From contig PDIM01000011.1 of assembly GCA_002811675.1 (NCBI GenBank), forward strand, positions 1-64,000: DNA of 64,000 nt, given 5' to 3'. Under the pieces are notes generated by a model. The model did no database searches. It had not been told where the DNA came from and worked only from the letters and a program-made list of their open reading frames with translations. This DNA comes from Ichthyosporea sp. XGB-2017a. Taxonomy: Eukaryota; Opisthokonta; Ichthyosporea. Position numbers and translations under genes: made by a program. Each line of letters begins with the position of its first letter. Within the stretch, counting starts at the first letter, position 1. Below, piece by piece: positions 1 to 10,090 of the stretch.

Positions 1-253
1 ATGAGTGAGAATGACGATCCTTTGGTTTAGATTTCTCTTAGTATAGGAAATAGGGAATAAAGATTCACTTCAATGCTTTATTTTATTTTATTTTATTTGA
101 TGTTTAACTGGGAAGAGATGCTGCTGCTTTATACCGGGGGCTTGTTTTGATATTTGAGAATATTGTAGTGGGAGAGGGGAAAATAAAGGACAGAGATTTC
201 GTGAAACATTGGGAGTTTTTTGGGAAAACGGGAGGGGAAGTAAGATTGCAATA

Positions 254-1828
254 ATGCAGAGGTACTACTATGATTTTCGCGAGACCGAAGAGGATTTGGG
301 GGCGACAGACGAGTACTATGAAGTGGCTCGACTGCAGGTGGTAAGTGTGTGTAATTGCTTATGAGAAAAGCCAATCGGCGGAAAAGCCTAAGCCTTCTAA
401 CTTTAATATCTGTTTTGCTTCACGTTTTGTTAGATGTTCTTGATATTCTTTATACTGATGTATTTGACTACTTATCCTATAATCTCATACTTCAAGACAT
501 CCCCTTCAGAGAATGCTCAAGTGAGATTCGGGGACATGGATGACGTTAGTAATCGAATCGCGTTGTGGCTGTGCAACATATCGCTTGGCTTGTCATTGGC
601 AACAATGATTTTACTCCCTGCCACTATTATGGGCAATGAAATTATTTACCGTTTTCCTGATTCGTCGTTGGCGAGCTGGCTAACTGCAGATGTTATTTAT
701 GGAATGTGGAATAACATTTTTGTTTGCACAAACATAACTCTATTCATTCTGCTTCCGTTTGCTTACTTTTTTACAGAGGCTGAGGGTATTGGGAACTCAA
801 GGGGGCTTATTGCTCGGGTAAATGAAACTGTGATTGTATGGGCTTTGTGTGCACTAATTTTAGTGGGGGTATTATACGTAAGCAAAGGGATTGTCCAGAG
901 TTTTTCATCCAGTCCATCGGAAAATGTTCTCGAATCGTATTATACATTTTTGTATTCGTCAATATCATTTGTGGGTGCATTGGTTATGCTTCGGTGTACG
1001 TCTTTGGGGTTTACGTTGATGTTTGCGATAGCAGGAAAACTTGTGCAACGCCCAAATTTCTTGACAGATAGTTATGAGCAAATGGCAGAGATCAGAATGC
1101 AGGAAGATGTGATTGAAAGATTGAAACGTGTCCCAGGCGTCGCATCGGAAAAATTAGCCGAATACAACGCTGAATTAGCGAACTTAAGGTTAGAAAAAGA
1201 TAAAATAGAGCAACAAAAAAACTTTACTGTATATCAAGAGTTCTTCGTTGCGGCCTGCCTATTAGTTAATTTCTTCTTTGCGTCGCTATTTATCATGCGG
1301 ATTTTCCTTAATGTTTTGTCTTTGCTTGGTGTGTGGTCTTCAGTCACTATTAAGATTGACGAAAACTTTGAATTCGGGACATCTACGTCTTTCTTCGGAT
1401 TGTGGGGGGCTTTGACGGATGTCGTTTTGGTAATGTAAGTATCGTTGATCATTGGTAATGCAACTTGAAGAACTATGGGCTTAGCGAAACACCTTTCTTG
1501 ATTCTCCTTGTGATCCAGTTATTTCCTTGTAGCTTCAGCCCTTGGGTTTTATAGCCACTCCTTTGTACAGAAACTTCTACCAGAAAAGAAAAACACACCT
1601 ATACACAAAATCATTTTAAACTCGACTATATTCTTGCTTCTAAGCTCCTCACTGCCTACGCTTTCTTTCACTCTGGGCCTAACAAGTTTTAATATTTTGG
1701 GTCACTTTACCGATTTTGCCTGGTTGGGCAACTTTTATTTAAAGCTGGTCTACAATCTCACTTTTATGGGCGTATCTCTGTATCGCCTATGCCACACATT
1801 CATTCACCCAAATACTCTAACTGCTTAG
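254..1828 (+). CDS. LMBR1/LIMR-family multipass membrane protein
   Basis: Three exons: 254-340, 434-1434 and 1519-1828, giving about 465 aa. Both introns start GTAAGT, and the phases fit (0, then 2). The second junction restores a run reading IYFLVASALGFYS, which matches the corresponding helix of LMBR1/LIMR. Other family-like stretches are LLPATIMGNEI, the GMWN segment, PFAYFFTEAEG, and near the C-terminus LGHFTDFAWLGNFYL. About nine hydrophobic segments are visible, with a charged coiled loop of the LMBR1 type around residues 220-265. The family comprises plasma-membrane proteins, including the lipocalin-1 receptor LIMR; their molecular activity is poorly defined. Length is close to the 490 aa of animal members. 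A consensus AATAAA lies 25 nt past the stop. The first exon (start MQRYYYDFRE) is short and supported by its splice site and position, so the exact start is less certain than the rest. Confidence 0.88.
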
Positions 1829-1852
1829 AAGCCTTTGGCTCATTTCTCCCTT

Positions 1853-1858
1853 AATAAA
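1853..1858 (+). terminator. poly(A) signal of the LMBR1-family gene
   Basis: AATAAA, 25 nt after the stop codon at 1826-1828. Confidence 0.6.
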
Positions 1859-2407
1859 ATTTGTTCGTTTGTGAATGAAACTTTTTTTTATTGGTACTGT
1901 CATTGGGCTAAGTTTGTTTTTGTTTGAATCGAAGCAAGTCAAATGAATTCTGTATGGCTTCTAGCTTTGCTCTGGAGCTCAAAACGGTTAGAAAAGCGCC
2001 CGACCTCTTCTTCACAATTCACAACATGAAATGCACCCAAATGCAGTAGCGTGCCACCAGTGAACAAGCGACATTCTTTCTGCTTCTAGTCTTAGAACGT
2101 CGAATCGAATGAGCAGTCCATAAGAGTCGTTCCAGCGCCGGCAGTGCGCCGGTCGCGGCTCCCTGTACATAGCGTTACAGTACTTTAATTTGGTACTTTT
2201 CTATCGTTTAAAAATCTATCCTAAAATCTTTGATCAGTCTGAATGCAGGTCGATCCCAGGCCAGGTCACTATTTAGCACCTCGATTTACAGTAGCATCGT
2301 TCTTTCATCACTGCATGCATGAGAGCTGCAAATCTACGTACGTTAATTCCTCGGATTCAGCGTAAAATATTTTGGAAGAACTAGCTGAGGCAGTATCGGA
2401 TAGCTAT

Positions 2408-2425
2408 AGTTATAACGTTATAACT
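2408..2425. repeat. 18-bp perfect palindrome
   Basis: AGTTATAACGTTATAACT reads the same on both strands. It lies 830 bp upstream of the LARP1 start; function unknown. Confidence 0.6.
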
Positions 2426-3239
2426 TGCTACACATTCAATGTAACGGACGTATCCCTTTCTTTCATCACGAGGGGCGATTATCATTATATAGCCCATAGT
2501 ATAGTACATATACTTGTTCGACCATGCAACATGTGATAATCACTTTACTATGGGAGATGCGGTAATATAATAACCCTTGCCATATCAATATTAATTAGTC
2601 ATTACATAACCCTAACACCCCATCGACCCCATCCCCATCCCCACTAAATCACCCTTGTTTCCCTCCACCACCCTCTCCTCCCAGTCCACCCCCGGCGGCC
2701 GGCCCAGTGGCCAGTCCTCTCCACGGCCTCCTTTCCTCTTTCGCCCTTTTTCCTTTTTTTCTTTTTTCTTTTTTTCTTTGGCTTTTTATTTTTTATCTTT
2801 TTTCTGTTCTTCTTCTTCTTTTTTCTTCCATTTTCTTTTCTTTGGTTTTGTTTGTTTTGAAGATTTTGCGGATTTGTCCAGAGGGATTTGTTTGAATTTG
2901 TCTCTGTGTGTGGGTGGATCTTTGTTGTTTATATGTCTCTGTGTTCTATAAGTCACTGATTTTGTTTATACTTTATTGAACTAAACGTACTTCTGGTCTG
3001 CTACTGTGAGTTCGGGGTGTAATTATCGTTTAGATTGTGGACGAGGATATTTGAGTGGAGCAAAATATCATTGTTGGAATCTAAAAACGTGAGAAAATCT
3101 GTGGAAGTCTTAATCATATTTCTCTTGAGTTCCTTCTGATTGGGTATCTTTGGAGAACTTGGTTTTGTGGAGTGTTTTTTTTTTGTTTGCATTGGCTGTC
3201 TTTTTTTCTTTACTGCTGTCCCAGAGTATAGTTTTTATT

Positions 3240-5798
3240 ATGACTGCGAGCAAAAACTCCAATACAGCAGAAGCAGTAGCTCCTGCCAAATGTGAGGCGC
3301 CTATTGATATTCCGTCTATGCCCTCTGAAGGACAAGGTGCTGGGGAAGCAGTGGAAGAACCTACCCCTGCAAAAGTGTTTATTCCTGCTTCTCCGCCCAA
3401 AGTCAACGCTTGGGATAAGCTGAAAGTTAAAAGTGTCAAACCAGAAGAGTCTGCTGCCGAAAAGCACACCCCTATGGTTGCTGAAATCCCGACTGCTGCT
3501 GAACCAAAGAAGAAGGGTAAGAACTCTAAGAAAGATGCCGAAAACATGCCTGTCGTTGATGTTGTGAGTTGGCCATCTTTAGAGGAGGTAGGAACAGAAC
3601 CTTCCACCCAAAAGGTGTCAAGCCCTTCCCCTGTTTTGCCAGGCGCTGCTTCAAAGAAAAAATCCATTCCAAAGAAGAGCTGGGTTCCTATGAAAATTGA
3701 GATGCCAAGCCACAAGCAAATGAATAACGAAAAACGAAATAATAGAAAAAATGCAAATGCTAATAACGGTGAGCGTTCTAAGAAACATACAGTCACTAAA
3801 GGTGATAAAAGTGGGAACCAACCTGCCACGGCCGGCAACAAGAAACAGTTCAAGAGCACCCAAACTATGGAATCTGGAGCAGAGCAGGAACATTCAAAGC
3901 AGTACAATCAGACTGGCAAAGCCAGTGGCCCCAAGGGTCGACGTGCCACTACAAGTGGGTCTGTGAATGCAACCCAACCCCCTGTGCGAACTGCTCGCCA
4001 ATCTTATAGTGGGCAGTTTCAGCCAAAATATACCCAAACAAATCCCCAAGGAAATATGTTTTACATGCCTCAAGGGCCTTTGCAAGTCGACGAAGCAACG
4101 TTGAGAACATATGTAATTAACCAAATTGAATACTATTTCTCTCCAGGGAATCTAGTCAAGGATATATTTTTGCGTAAACACATGGATGAGCAAGGATTTG
4201 TCCCTCTTTCATCAATTGCAAATTTTAGGCGGGTACAGTCTTTAACATCGGATTTGGATTTTATTGCTGACTGTCTTAAAAATAGTAATGTTGTTGAGAT
4301 TGTAGATATGAAAATACGGGCTGCAAAAGATTGGCATGTGTGGGTTTTGCCAGAAGGTTTTGAATTGCCTAAGCCTTCCGGGAGCCCTTATAGTTACACA
4401 AGGGAAAGTTCTGTGAATAGTGATACGACTTCAACCGCCGCTGCTGAAAACAAGGCCAGGATTGCAGCAGAAGAAGTGGCAGATGCTGCTAATAGTGCTT
4501 CTGCTGAGGATTCGTCGGCTTCGAAGAAGGTTGTAATTAAAGTTGAAAATGCTAGTGAATCTGGCGAGGAGTGGAAGACAGTTTCAAAGAAGAGGACCAC
4601 ATCTCGATCTTCTCAATCTAGCTTTTCTGAAGCAAAAGCAAACGAAGAAAATCCCGGCGAATACGAGGAACTGGATTTTCAATTTGACGAAGAGTTGTCC
4701 AGTGGAAGTAAACTGAATAATCGCTATGAGTCTTCGGACAGCGAAGAGTCAGATGTTGAGTTAGATGATGAAGATATTGATAAAATTCTTATTGTTACGC
4801 AAACCCCTCCTCCAAAGAAACAAGAGAAGGATCGTACAGCTGACTTCAAAAGTAAACGGGAAATCACACAGGAGTGGGCGGATATGATTAACAATGGTTT
4901 GTACTTTTATGAGTTGGATATTAATGACTATGAGCAGGATGTGGAAGATTCTGCAGACACCAAGGTGGACGTTGTGCCGGAAGATGAATTTGCCGAAAAA
5001 CAAGCTGCCGTGAAAATTAAGAGCCCGGTTCAGCAAACCCCAAAGACTCCAAAAACCCCTAAGGCCGTAAGGGATGCACCAAGATTTTACCCGGCTACTC
5101 CAAAGTCAGAAAAGAAGAGACCTGATGCAGCTTTGAAAGACAAAACTAAATACTCTTCTAATCCTCCTTCCGAACAGCATGTTGGATGGTTCATGGGCAC
5201 AAAATCATATCCATCTAATGAAGCTACCTTCGGGAATACTTTACCAACCCCAAATACCTCTGGAAGTGCTTCTGATGTGGCTGCAAGTGCGGATTCGCAG
5301 GTTTCGATTCCGTCATTTCAGCATCCATCCCACGAGCTTCTCAAATCTGGAGAGTTTATTCAGCACAAGTATCATAAATACCACCAAAAGTGCTTGAAGG
5401 AGCGCAAACGAATGGGTATTGGGCAGTCCCAGGAGATGAATACATTGTTTAGATTCTGGTCGTTTTTCTTGCGAGATCATTTCAATCGCAGAATGTACAA
5501 TGAGTTTAAGAGCCTTGCAATTGAAGACTCTGATAATGGGTACCGGTATGGGTTAGAATGCCTTTTCCGATTCTACAGTTATGGATTGGAAAAGAAATTT
5601 AGAAAGAATATCTTTGAGGAATTCCAGGTTGAAACTTTGAAGGACTATGATAATGGTCATCTTTATGGGTTGGAAAAGTTTTGGGCGTACCTGAAATATA
5701 ATAAGCAGCACAGAGCCCAGCCTCTGAAAACTCGGTTAAGTACTGTTCTGAAAAGCTTCAAGACTCTAGATGATTTTAGACTCAAAAAGAAAAACTAG
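3240..5798 (+). CDS. LARP1: La-related protein 1 (LARP1), TOP-mRNA binding
   Basis: Single exon, 852 aa. LARP1 binds the cap and 5' terminal oligopyrimidine of ribosomal-protein mRNAs and links their translation to TOR. A La-type winged-helix module lies at about residues 282-370, with the family hallmark [16 protein letters not shown]. The C-terminal DM15 region at about 694-830 carries [20 protein letters not shown] and [20 protein letters not shown], nearly identical to animal LARP1. Between them the chain is acidic and low in complexity. The N-terminal third is lysine-, proline- and alanine-rich and looks disordered. The open frame extends 30 codons upstream but without an ATG, so 3240 is the start. 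The gene runs convergently towards the orphan gene at 6131. The T-rich leader is shared with other genes here and cannot be called a TOP motif without the transcription start. Confidence 0.95.
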   Translation: MTASKNSNTAEAVAPAKCEAPIDIPSMPSEGQGAGEAVEEPTPAKVFIPASPPKVNAWDKLKVKSVKPEESAAEKHTPMVAEIPTAAEPKKKGKNSKKDAENMPVVDVVSWPSLEEVGTEPSTQKVSSPSPVLPGAASKKKSIPKKSWVPMKIEMPSHKQMNNEKRNNRKNANANNGERSKKHTVTKGDKSGNQPATAGNKKQFKSTQTMESGAEQEHSKQYNQTGKASGPKGRRATTSGSVNATQPPVRTARQSYSGQFQPKYTQTNPQGNMFYMPQGPLQVDEATLRTYVINQIEYYFSPGNLVKDIFLRKHMDEQGFVPLSSIANFRRVQSLTSDLDFIADCLKNSNVVEIVDMKIRAAKDWHVWVLPEGFELPKPSGSPYSYTRESSVNSDTTSTAAAENKARIAAEEVADAANSASAEDSSASKKVVIKVENASESGEEWKTVSKKRTTSRSSQSSFSEAKANEENPGEYEELDFQFDEELSSGSKLNNRYESSDSEESDVELDDEDIDKILIVTQTPPPKKQEKDRTADFKSKREITQEWADMINNGLYFYELDINDYEQDVEDSADTKVDVVPEDEFAEKQAAVKIKSPVQQTPKTPKTPKAVRDAPRFYPATPKSEKKRPDAALKDKTKYSSNPPSEQHVGWFMGTKSYPSNEATFGNTLPTPNTSGSASDVAASADSQVSIPSFQHPSHELLKSGEFIQHKYHKYHQKCLKERKRMGIGQSQEMNTLFRFWSFFLRDHFNRRMYNEFKSLAIEDSDNGYRYGLECLFRFYSYGLEKKFRKNIFEEFQVETLKDYDNGHLYGLEKFWAYLKYNKQHRAQPLKTRLSTVLKSFKTLDDFRLKKKN

Positions 5799-6130
5799 AG
5801 AAGATTATTTGCGAAATTATAAGAAAAAATATTGTCTGAATTTAAGGACATTGCTATTTCTTTTTGAGTGTCTGTAAGCGAAACAACTTTTTGTTGCTTA
5901 GAAGAATGGCGTCCACTTAACTTAACTTCTGAATTTTGTAAAAAGCAACTAAGTATAGAAAACAAAAAAAAACAAAAAAAAGGAAAAACCCCCTAAAAAA
6001 AAACAAAAAAAGAAATTTAAGAAGGTCAGCAAAGTAAGTAGCTTTATTCAAATTTCAAATAGCCGAAACTAAAGCAAAAAAACAAAAACATAGAAAAATA
6101 AATAAATAAGTTCCAAACCAATGCAAAACC
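5799..6130. terminator. convergent 3' region with both poly(A) signals
   Basis: A-rich stretch between two converging stop codons. AATAAA at 6097-6102 (plus) can serve LARP1, and TTTATT at 6043-6048 (AATAAA on minus) the orphan gene. The signals cross, so the two 3'UTRs probably overlap by 50 bp or more. A run of A-rich decamers at 5960-6015 is simple sequence. Confidence 0.5.
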
Positions 6131-9100
6131 TCAGAAGTTAACTTTGCTTAGCCTCTGCCCTTCCACAGGTGAAGATGCTGTCAAAGGTCTACTCTCTGCT
6201 TCAAGAGTAATGAGCTCGAAGCGCTTCATTAGATGAGGAGATAATTGATGTACGTAGAATTGTACAATTCGCCCAACCACCTGCATGTACTCATCCACTT
6301 CCTGAAGAACAGTTATGCTTTGCGAAGATAAATTTAGAGTGTGGCGATTTTTTAGGTTGACAATGCTTCTCAGTTTCATATCTATCACTTCAGCCAACTC
6401 GTCTGAAACAAAGCAAGACATTGAACAAAGAGCCCGATTAGCTCTACTTCTATAGCCCCATATCATCTTTGCAAGTATTTCGGTATTGAACAGTGGTTTC
6501 CAAACGTACTCTTCCTTGTCTTTAAGTTTGGCTGCCTTTCTTTGTTGTCGAGCTTCATGCTTGAGCTCTCTGGTGATCATGTCTTGCATCGTTTTGTTCA
6601 GATTTTTCAGGTAGTGCATTGTTTCTGCTATACTATGAAACATTTTATGGGCCTGAGCATTATGGCTGCCATCCTTGTTAATTGAAGAATAGAGAAAGAA
6701 CCAACGGTAAGCCAATGGTAGGTTTCCTTCTTCAAGTGCATTACCAATGTGTCCTCTTATTAAAGATATGGATTCTTCTTTCCTGTCTTCAAAGCCTTCA
6801 CTTTCCAACTCAAAAAATTCAAACCATTGTGCTGCGTGCTGTTGATTGGGAAATATTGTCAAATAGCCCACAATTGGATCAATGGTTGGGAAAAGAATAG
6901 GATCCCCATCTTCGTCAATATAATGGAACTTGAATTGTTTTTTAAGTCTGTAGTATCTCCAGTCGAGTATATAATAAATTAGTGCATAGATGTCTTCATG
7001 ACTTTGAACTGTGTTTCTAATATCTTCCTCAAACTCTTCACTGTATTTGACAACATCAAAGGCTGAATATTCGCGTGCATCCTGAACAGACCCCACATAA
7101 ATGCCTGAAATATAGTACTCTTCTTTTTCCATTAGATCCTGAATATACTCTAAGATATTAGATGAGAATATTTTCATAGCAATATCAATTCGAGGGCCCT
7201 GGGTGAAATAGTCTTCTACAATTTCGATTTCATCAGCTATGTACGGCAACACGTTCCCATAAAGGGTCCAGAATCCAGTCAAGGAAAGGGTTAAGCTTAC
7301 TTTGTGATGCTTTTGTCTATATTTCACATGCAAATTTGATAAATCCGAAATGATTGGAAACAAGGGAGAGAGGGCGTCAGTATCTACACAGCAAAGCATT
7401 GAGTAGCTGCCAAAAAAAGGTGAGTTTGGGGCAGAATATAATGCATTGCTATCATCCACTATTCGATAAGAAGAGTTCATCATATTTTCCGACAATTTGC
7501 TCTCAAAATCGTACGAAAGCTCAAGGTGGTAAAGATGTTTCGCCATATTTTCGAGCAAAACAGGATAAGGGTTGGTTTCCAAGTGAGGAGAAGTAAGAAG
7601 ATCTAAAAGTGTTTCTAAACAGATCCTATCGATCCTAGCATCGGAACTATATTGCAGCAACACCGACTCTTGGGCAATTACCACAGGTGCGGTTATGAGG
7701 TGTTTTGCCTCTACAACATCCATAACCTTGTCTCCTCTGTTCAGGATATCGAGGTCTTCAAGCCCATGCTTCAACTCATGCTCCTGAGTGTATATAGGAC
7801 TTTGAAAAATTTTGTTCATTGGATCATCGGTATATTCTTTAGACGGGTCCTCAAAGATGTTTTCTACCGTGTCTATAATATCTTTGAAAATATTCAGCTT
7901 TGAAAGAAATGACCGCGGCTCTTTGGACTTTTGTTTTTTTATCTTTTTTTTATCTGTTGTTGGGGATTCTGGTTTCATGTTTTGCAAGTTATCAAATTCC
8001 TTTTTACATTGATCTAGAACACCAGTCAAGGATGGAGAAAAGAATAAAATGTCTTCAATCGACTGAAGAAAAAGAACAAGAAAGTTCCTATTTAAATTGT
8101 CTAACCTCTCTATTGCACGGATATGATTTCCCAATTCATTAGACCAAATAAGAGACGTTATGTCGTTAAGTACATTAAATGTGTGCGCGTACTGCGGTTT
8201 AGCGATTATATCTGCGCTGCTTTCTAAAAACTCTAAAACCTTTGCCTGATAAACCTCAAACTCTTCTTTTGCTAAATCAAGAACACTTGGATCTCGGTGT
8301 GAGGCAACAACCAAATCTTTGACTATTTTCGAATGGACCATAAGGGTATATATAGCTCCTGGATTCCCGTTGTATATTCTGTATATAGCAGGCAAGTGCT
8401 TAGAATACTCCCCATTCTCATTGTTTTCTATTATAGCGAGCTTAATTAAACTCTCAAACATGGACAGGGTTCCATTAAAATTTTGCCGGGCTTGACCTAT
8501 GCCGTATCTTATATTAGTCTTCAAAGCCTCCTTGACTACCTCGTTACTCCATGCATGCCCCGCCCTTACAAATATTTGAAAGTATTCTTCGGCGTCTTCC
8601 TTTGAAAGAAATACACCTTCATGAAGACTTTCAAATGGTACGTTGCTGAACGACTGCGTATCCGCGTATTGATTATTATTTTCATCATACGTTACTTTCG
8701 AGTGGTGAAGAGTATACTGCTTGTAGATGCTTCGCCTAACAAAATAATCGGGGTTTGCAGGATCGACCTTACAATTGACTATGCCTTGGAGAAAGAATTG
8801 CTTTTTCGCGCTTACGGTTTTCTTAATAATTTCCGCAAATCCTGCTCGGTCGTTTTGGATAAGCTCAATAGTCCACGGAGCTTCATTTTCAAGCAAAATA
8901 CCAATAAACACATTGTTTAAATCTTCATGAAAGGCTATACAATCTGTCCAGACATTGAGTGCAAAGTGTTCCAATGTCAGTTCAAGAGTAGGGCTGGATA
9001 TGAAATACTCATGGCGAATATTGAGAGTTGTTGGAAGAGTACTCGTAAAAGTACCATATAAGATTGATGGAGATACAATGACGTTGATCACCGTGCATTG

Positions 9101-9613
9101 GGCACCATCAAATTCTGGAACGTATCTCAGACTTGCAAGAGTAGAAGGAATCAATCTCTCAACGTACTCTGGTTTGATTAGTTTTAGAACACCTTCTACC
9201 CCCCAGATAGAATCGCATCCTTGGATATGTTTTATCGTGTTGTTAAAACCCGGGGGGATAATATCTTTATCCCACATGATAATTTTCTTTATGTACATGT
9301 CAGATTGCTTCATTAGTAAGAACTTTTGCTCTTGTGATCGCATAACCTGAATAAATCTTTTATACGGGTTGCTTGGCAATTGTTGTTGCGCCAAAAGTGT
9401 GGCGTACAAAGTTGATATGTTGTCCGCCAGCTCAGTATCGTCTGCATATCGCTTCAAAACTTCAATGGGGTCGCGATTAATTATTTCCGTTACCACATCT
9501 TCGGAAGAGAGGCCTGCTTTGTCTGGTTTGAGTTCCGAAATAGTGGGTTCTTTCTTTGACTCACTCGGCCCGTGGCCTTTCTTCTTTTTTCCCCCAAATA
9601 TCCCCCACCCCAT
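6131..9613 (-). CDS. large conserved-looking protein of unknown function
   Basis: Single-exon reading frame of 1160 aa from a true ATG (MGWGIFGGKKKKGHG) to TGA. I do not recognise the family. It is soluble-looking, rich in predicted helix, with no transmembrane segment, zinc motif or P-loop. The glycine-rich, poly-lysine N-terminus suggests a membrane or nucleic-acid contact; a glycine at position 2 is present, but the Trp at 3 and Phe at 6 do not favour N-myristoylation. A lysine-rich linker near residues 565-590 separates two large halves. The length, steady codon use and aromatic-rich blocks (for example DWRYYRLKKQFKF near 900) argue strongly for a real gene. It shares a 477-bp divergent promoter region with PIBF1, a ciliary gene, which hints at but does not show a related role. 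I compared it from memory with strumpellin, which is similar in length, and saw no match. Confidence 0.85.
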   Translation of the reverse strand: MGWGIFGGKKKKGHGPSESKKEPTISELKPDKAGLSSEDVVTEIINRDPIEVLKRYADDTELADNISTLYATLLAQQQLPSNPYKRFIQVMRSQEQKFLLMKQSDMYIKKIIMWDKDIIPPGFNNTIKHIQGCDSIWGVEGVLKLIKPEYVERLIPSTLASLRYVPEFDGAQCTVINVIVSPSILYGTFTSTLPTTLNIRHEYFISSPTLELTLEHFALNVWTDCIAFHEDLNNVFIGILLENEAPWTIELIQNDRAGFAEIIKKTVSAKKQFFLQGIVNCKVDPANPDYFVRRSIYKQYTLHHSKVTYDENNNQYADTQSFSNVPFESLHEGVFLSKEDAEEYFQIFVRAGHAWSNEVVKEALKTNIRYGIGQARQNFNGTLSMFESLIKLAIIENNENGEYSKHLPAIYRIYNGNPGAIYTLMVHSKIVKDLVVASHRDPSVLDLAKEEFEVYQAKVLEFLESSADIIAKPQYAHTFNVLNDITSLIWSNELGNHIRAIERLDNLNRNFLVLFLQSIEDILFFSPSLTGVLDQCKKEFDNLQNMKPESPTTDKKKIKKQKSKEPRSFLSKLNIFKDIIDTVENIFEDPSKEYTDDPMNKIFQSPIYTQEHELKHGLEDLDILNRGDKVMDVVEAKHLITAPVVIAQESVLLQYSSDARIDRICLETLLDLLTSPHLETNPYPVLLENMAKHLYHLELSYDFESKLSENMMNSSYRIVDDSNALYSAPNSPFFGSYSMLCCVDTDALSPLFPIISDLSNLHVKYRQKHHKVSLTLSLTGFWTLYGNVLPYIADEIEIVEDYFTQGPRIDIAMKIFSSNILEYIQDLMEKEEYYISGIYVGSVQDAREYSAFDVVKYSEEFEEDIRNTVQSHEDIYALIYYILDWRYYRLKKQFKFHYIDEDGDPILFPTIDPIVGYLTIFPNQQHAAQWFEFFELESEGFEDRKEESISLIRGHIGNALEEGNLPLAYRWFFLYSSINKDGSHNAQAHKMFHSIAETMHYLKNLNKTMQDMITRELKHEARQQRKAAKLKDKEEYVWKPLFNTEILAKMIWGYRSRANRALCSMSCFVSDELAEVIDMKLRSIVNLKNRHTLNLSSQSITVLQEVDEYMQVVGRIVQFYVHQLSPHLMKRFELITLEAESRPLTASSPVEGQRLSKVNF

Positions 9614-10090
9614 CTCGGGAAAGCAATCATTCAGACTCCAGAAATGAAGAAGTATCGCCCTATTCGCAAAAGGTCAATGTCCGATGTTGCTTACTTACTT
9701 CAATCTGAAACAGAGGATGCTTGAATCTTCTTTCAATAATGATTTTTTGTCTTTTTACTTTGCTATTAAAATTTATAGAAGAATTCTGGCACAAACAGGG
9801 GCACAAAGAACCAAGGAGCGTTAGAACAAATTAGGGGAATATCCAAATAATAAAAAAACAGGTTTGTCCGGACCACGCAAGTCGCAGCCCACAAAGGAAT
9901 TTGTTTTTTGGCGGGAATTTTTTTTGTATAATTTTTCCAACGTTTTTTTTTTTGTTCTTGTTCTTTTTTTTTGTTTTTCTTTTGTTTTTGATTTACGATT
10001 TTTTTACATTTTGCTTTGTTCTTTTTTTTGTTTGCTTAACTTTGTAGATTAGTTTTTATATTGTGAAGTGGACAAATATAGATTTGAATT
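9614..10090. promoter_or_regulatory. divergent promoter region, orphan gene / PIBF1
   Basis: 477 bp between two divergent start codons. The PIBF1 side (about 9900-10040) is strongly T-rich. No TATA box in a convincing place and no X-box seen. Confidence 0.4.

Larger units (their letters stand above)
1829..3239. other. intergenic region upstream of LARP1
   Basis: No supported gene. After the LMBR1 poly(A) signal it holds an 18-bp perfect palindrome at 2408-2425, interleaved inverted repeats between 2477 and 2554, a TGATCA near 2232, and a C- then T-rich tract at about 2610-2850. The T-rich tract resembles the 5' leaders of other genes here and is probably promoter/5'UTR of LARP1. The serine/phenylalanine-rich reading frames in it are compositional. 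Confidence 0.5.

Noticed and set aside
2655-2951. Phenylalanine/serine-rich ORF upstream of LARP1
   Set aside because: Driven by a C- and T-rich tract; no homology and no good start context.
3150-3239. Hydrophobic N-terminal extension of LARP1
   Set aside because: The upstream part of the frame has no ATG (it opens at TTG) and its T-rich composition is that of leaders in this genome.
6131-9613. Identity of the orphan as a WASH-complex subunit (strumpellin), based on equal length
   Set aside because: Length agrees but I see no shared motifs.
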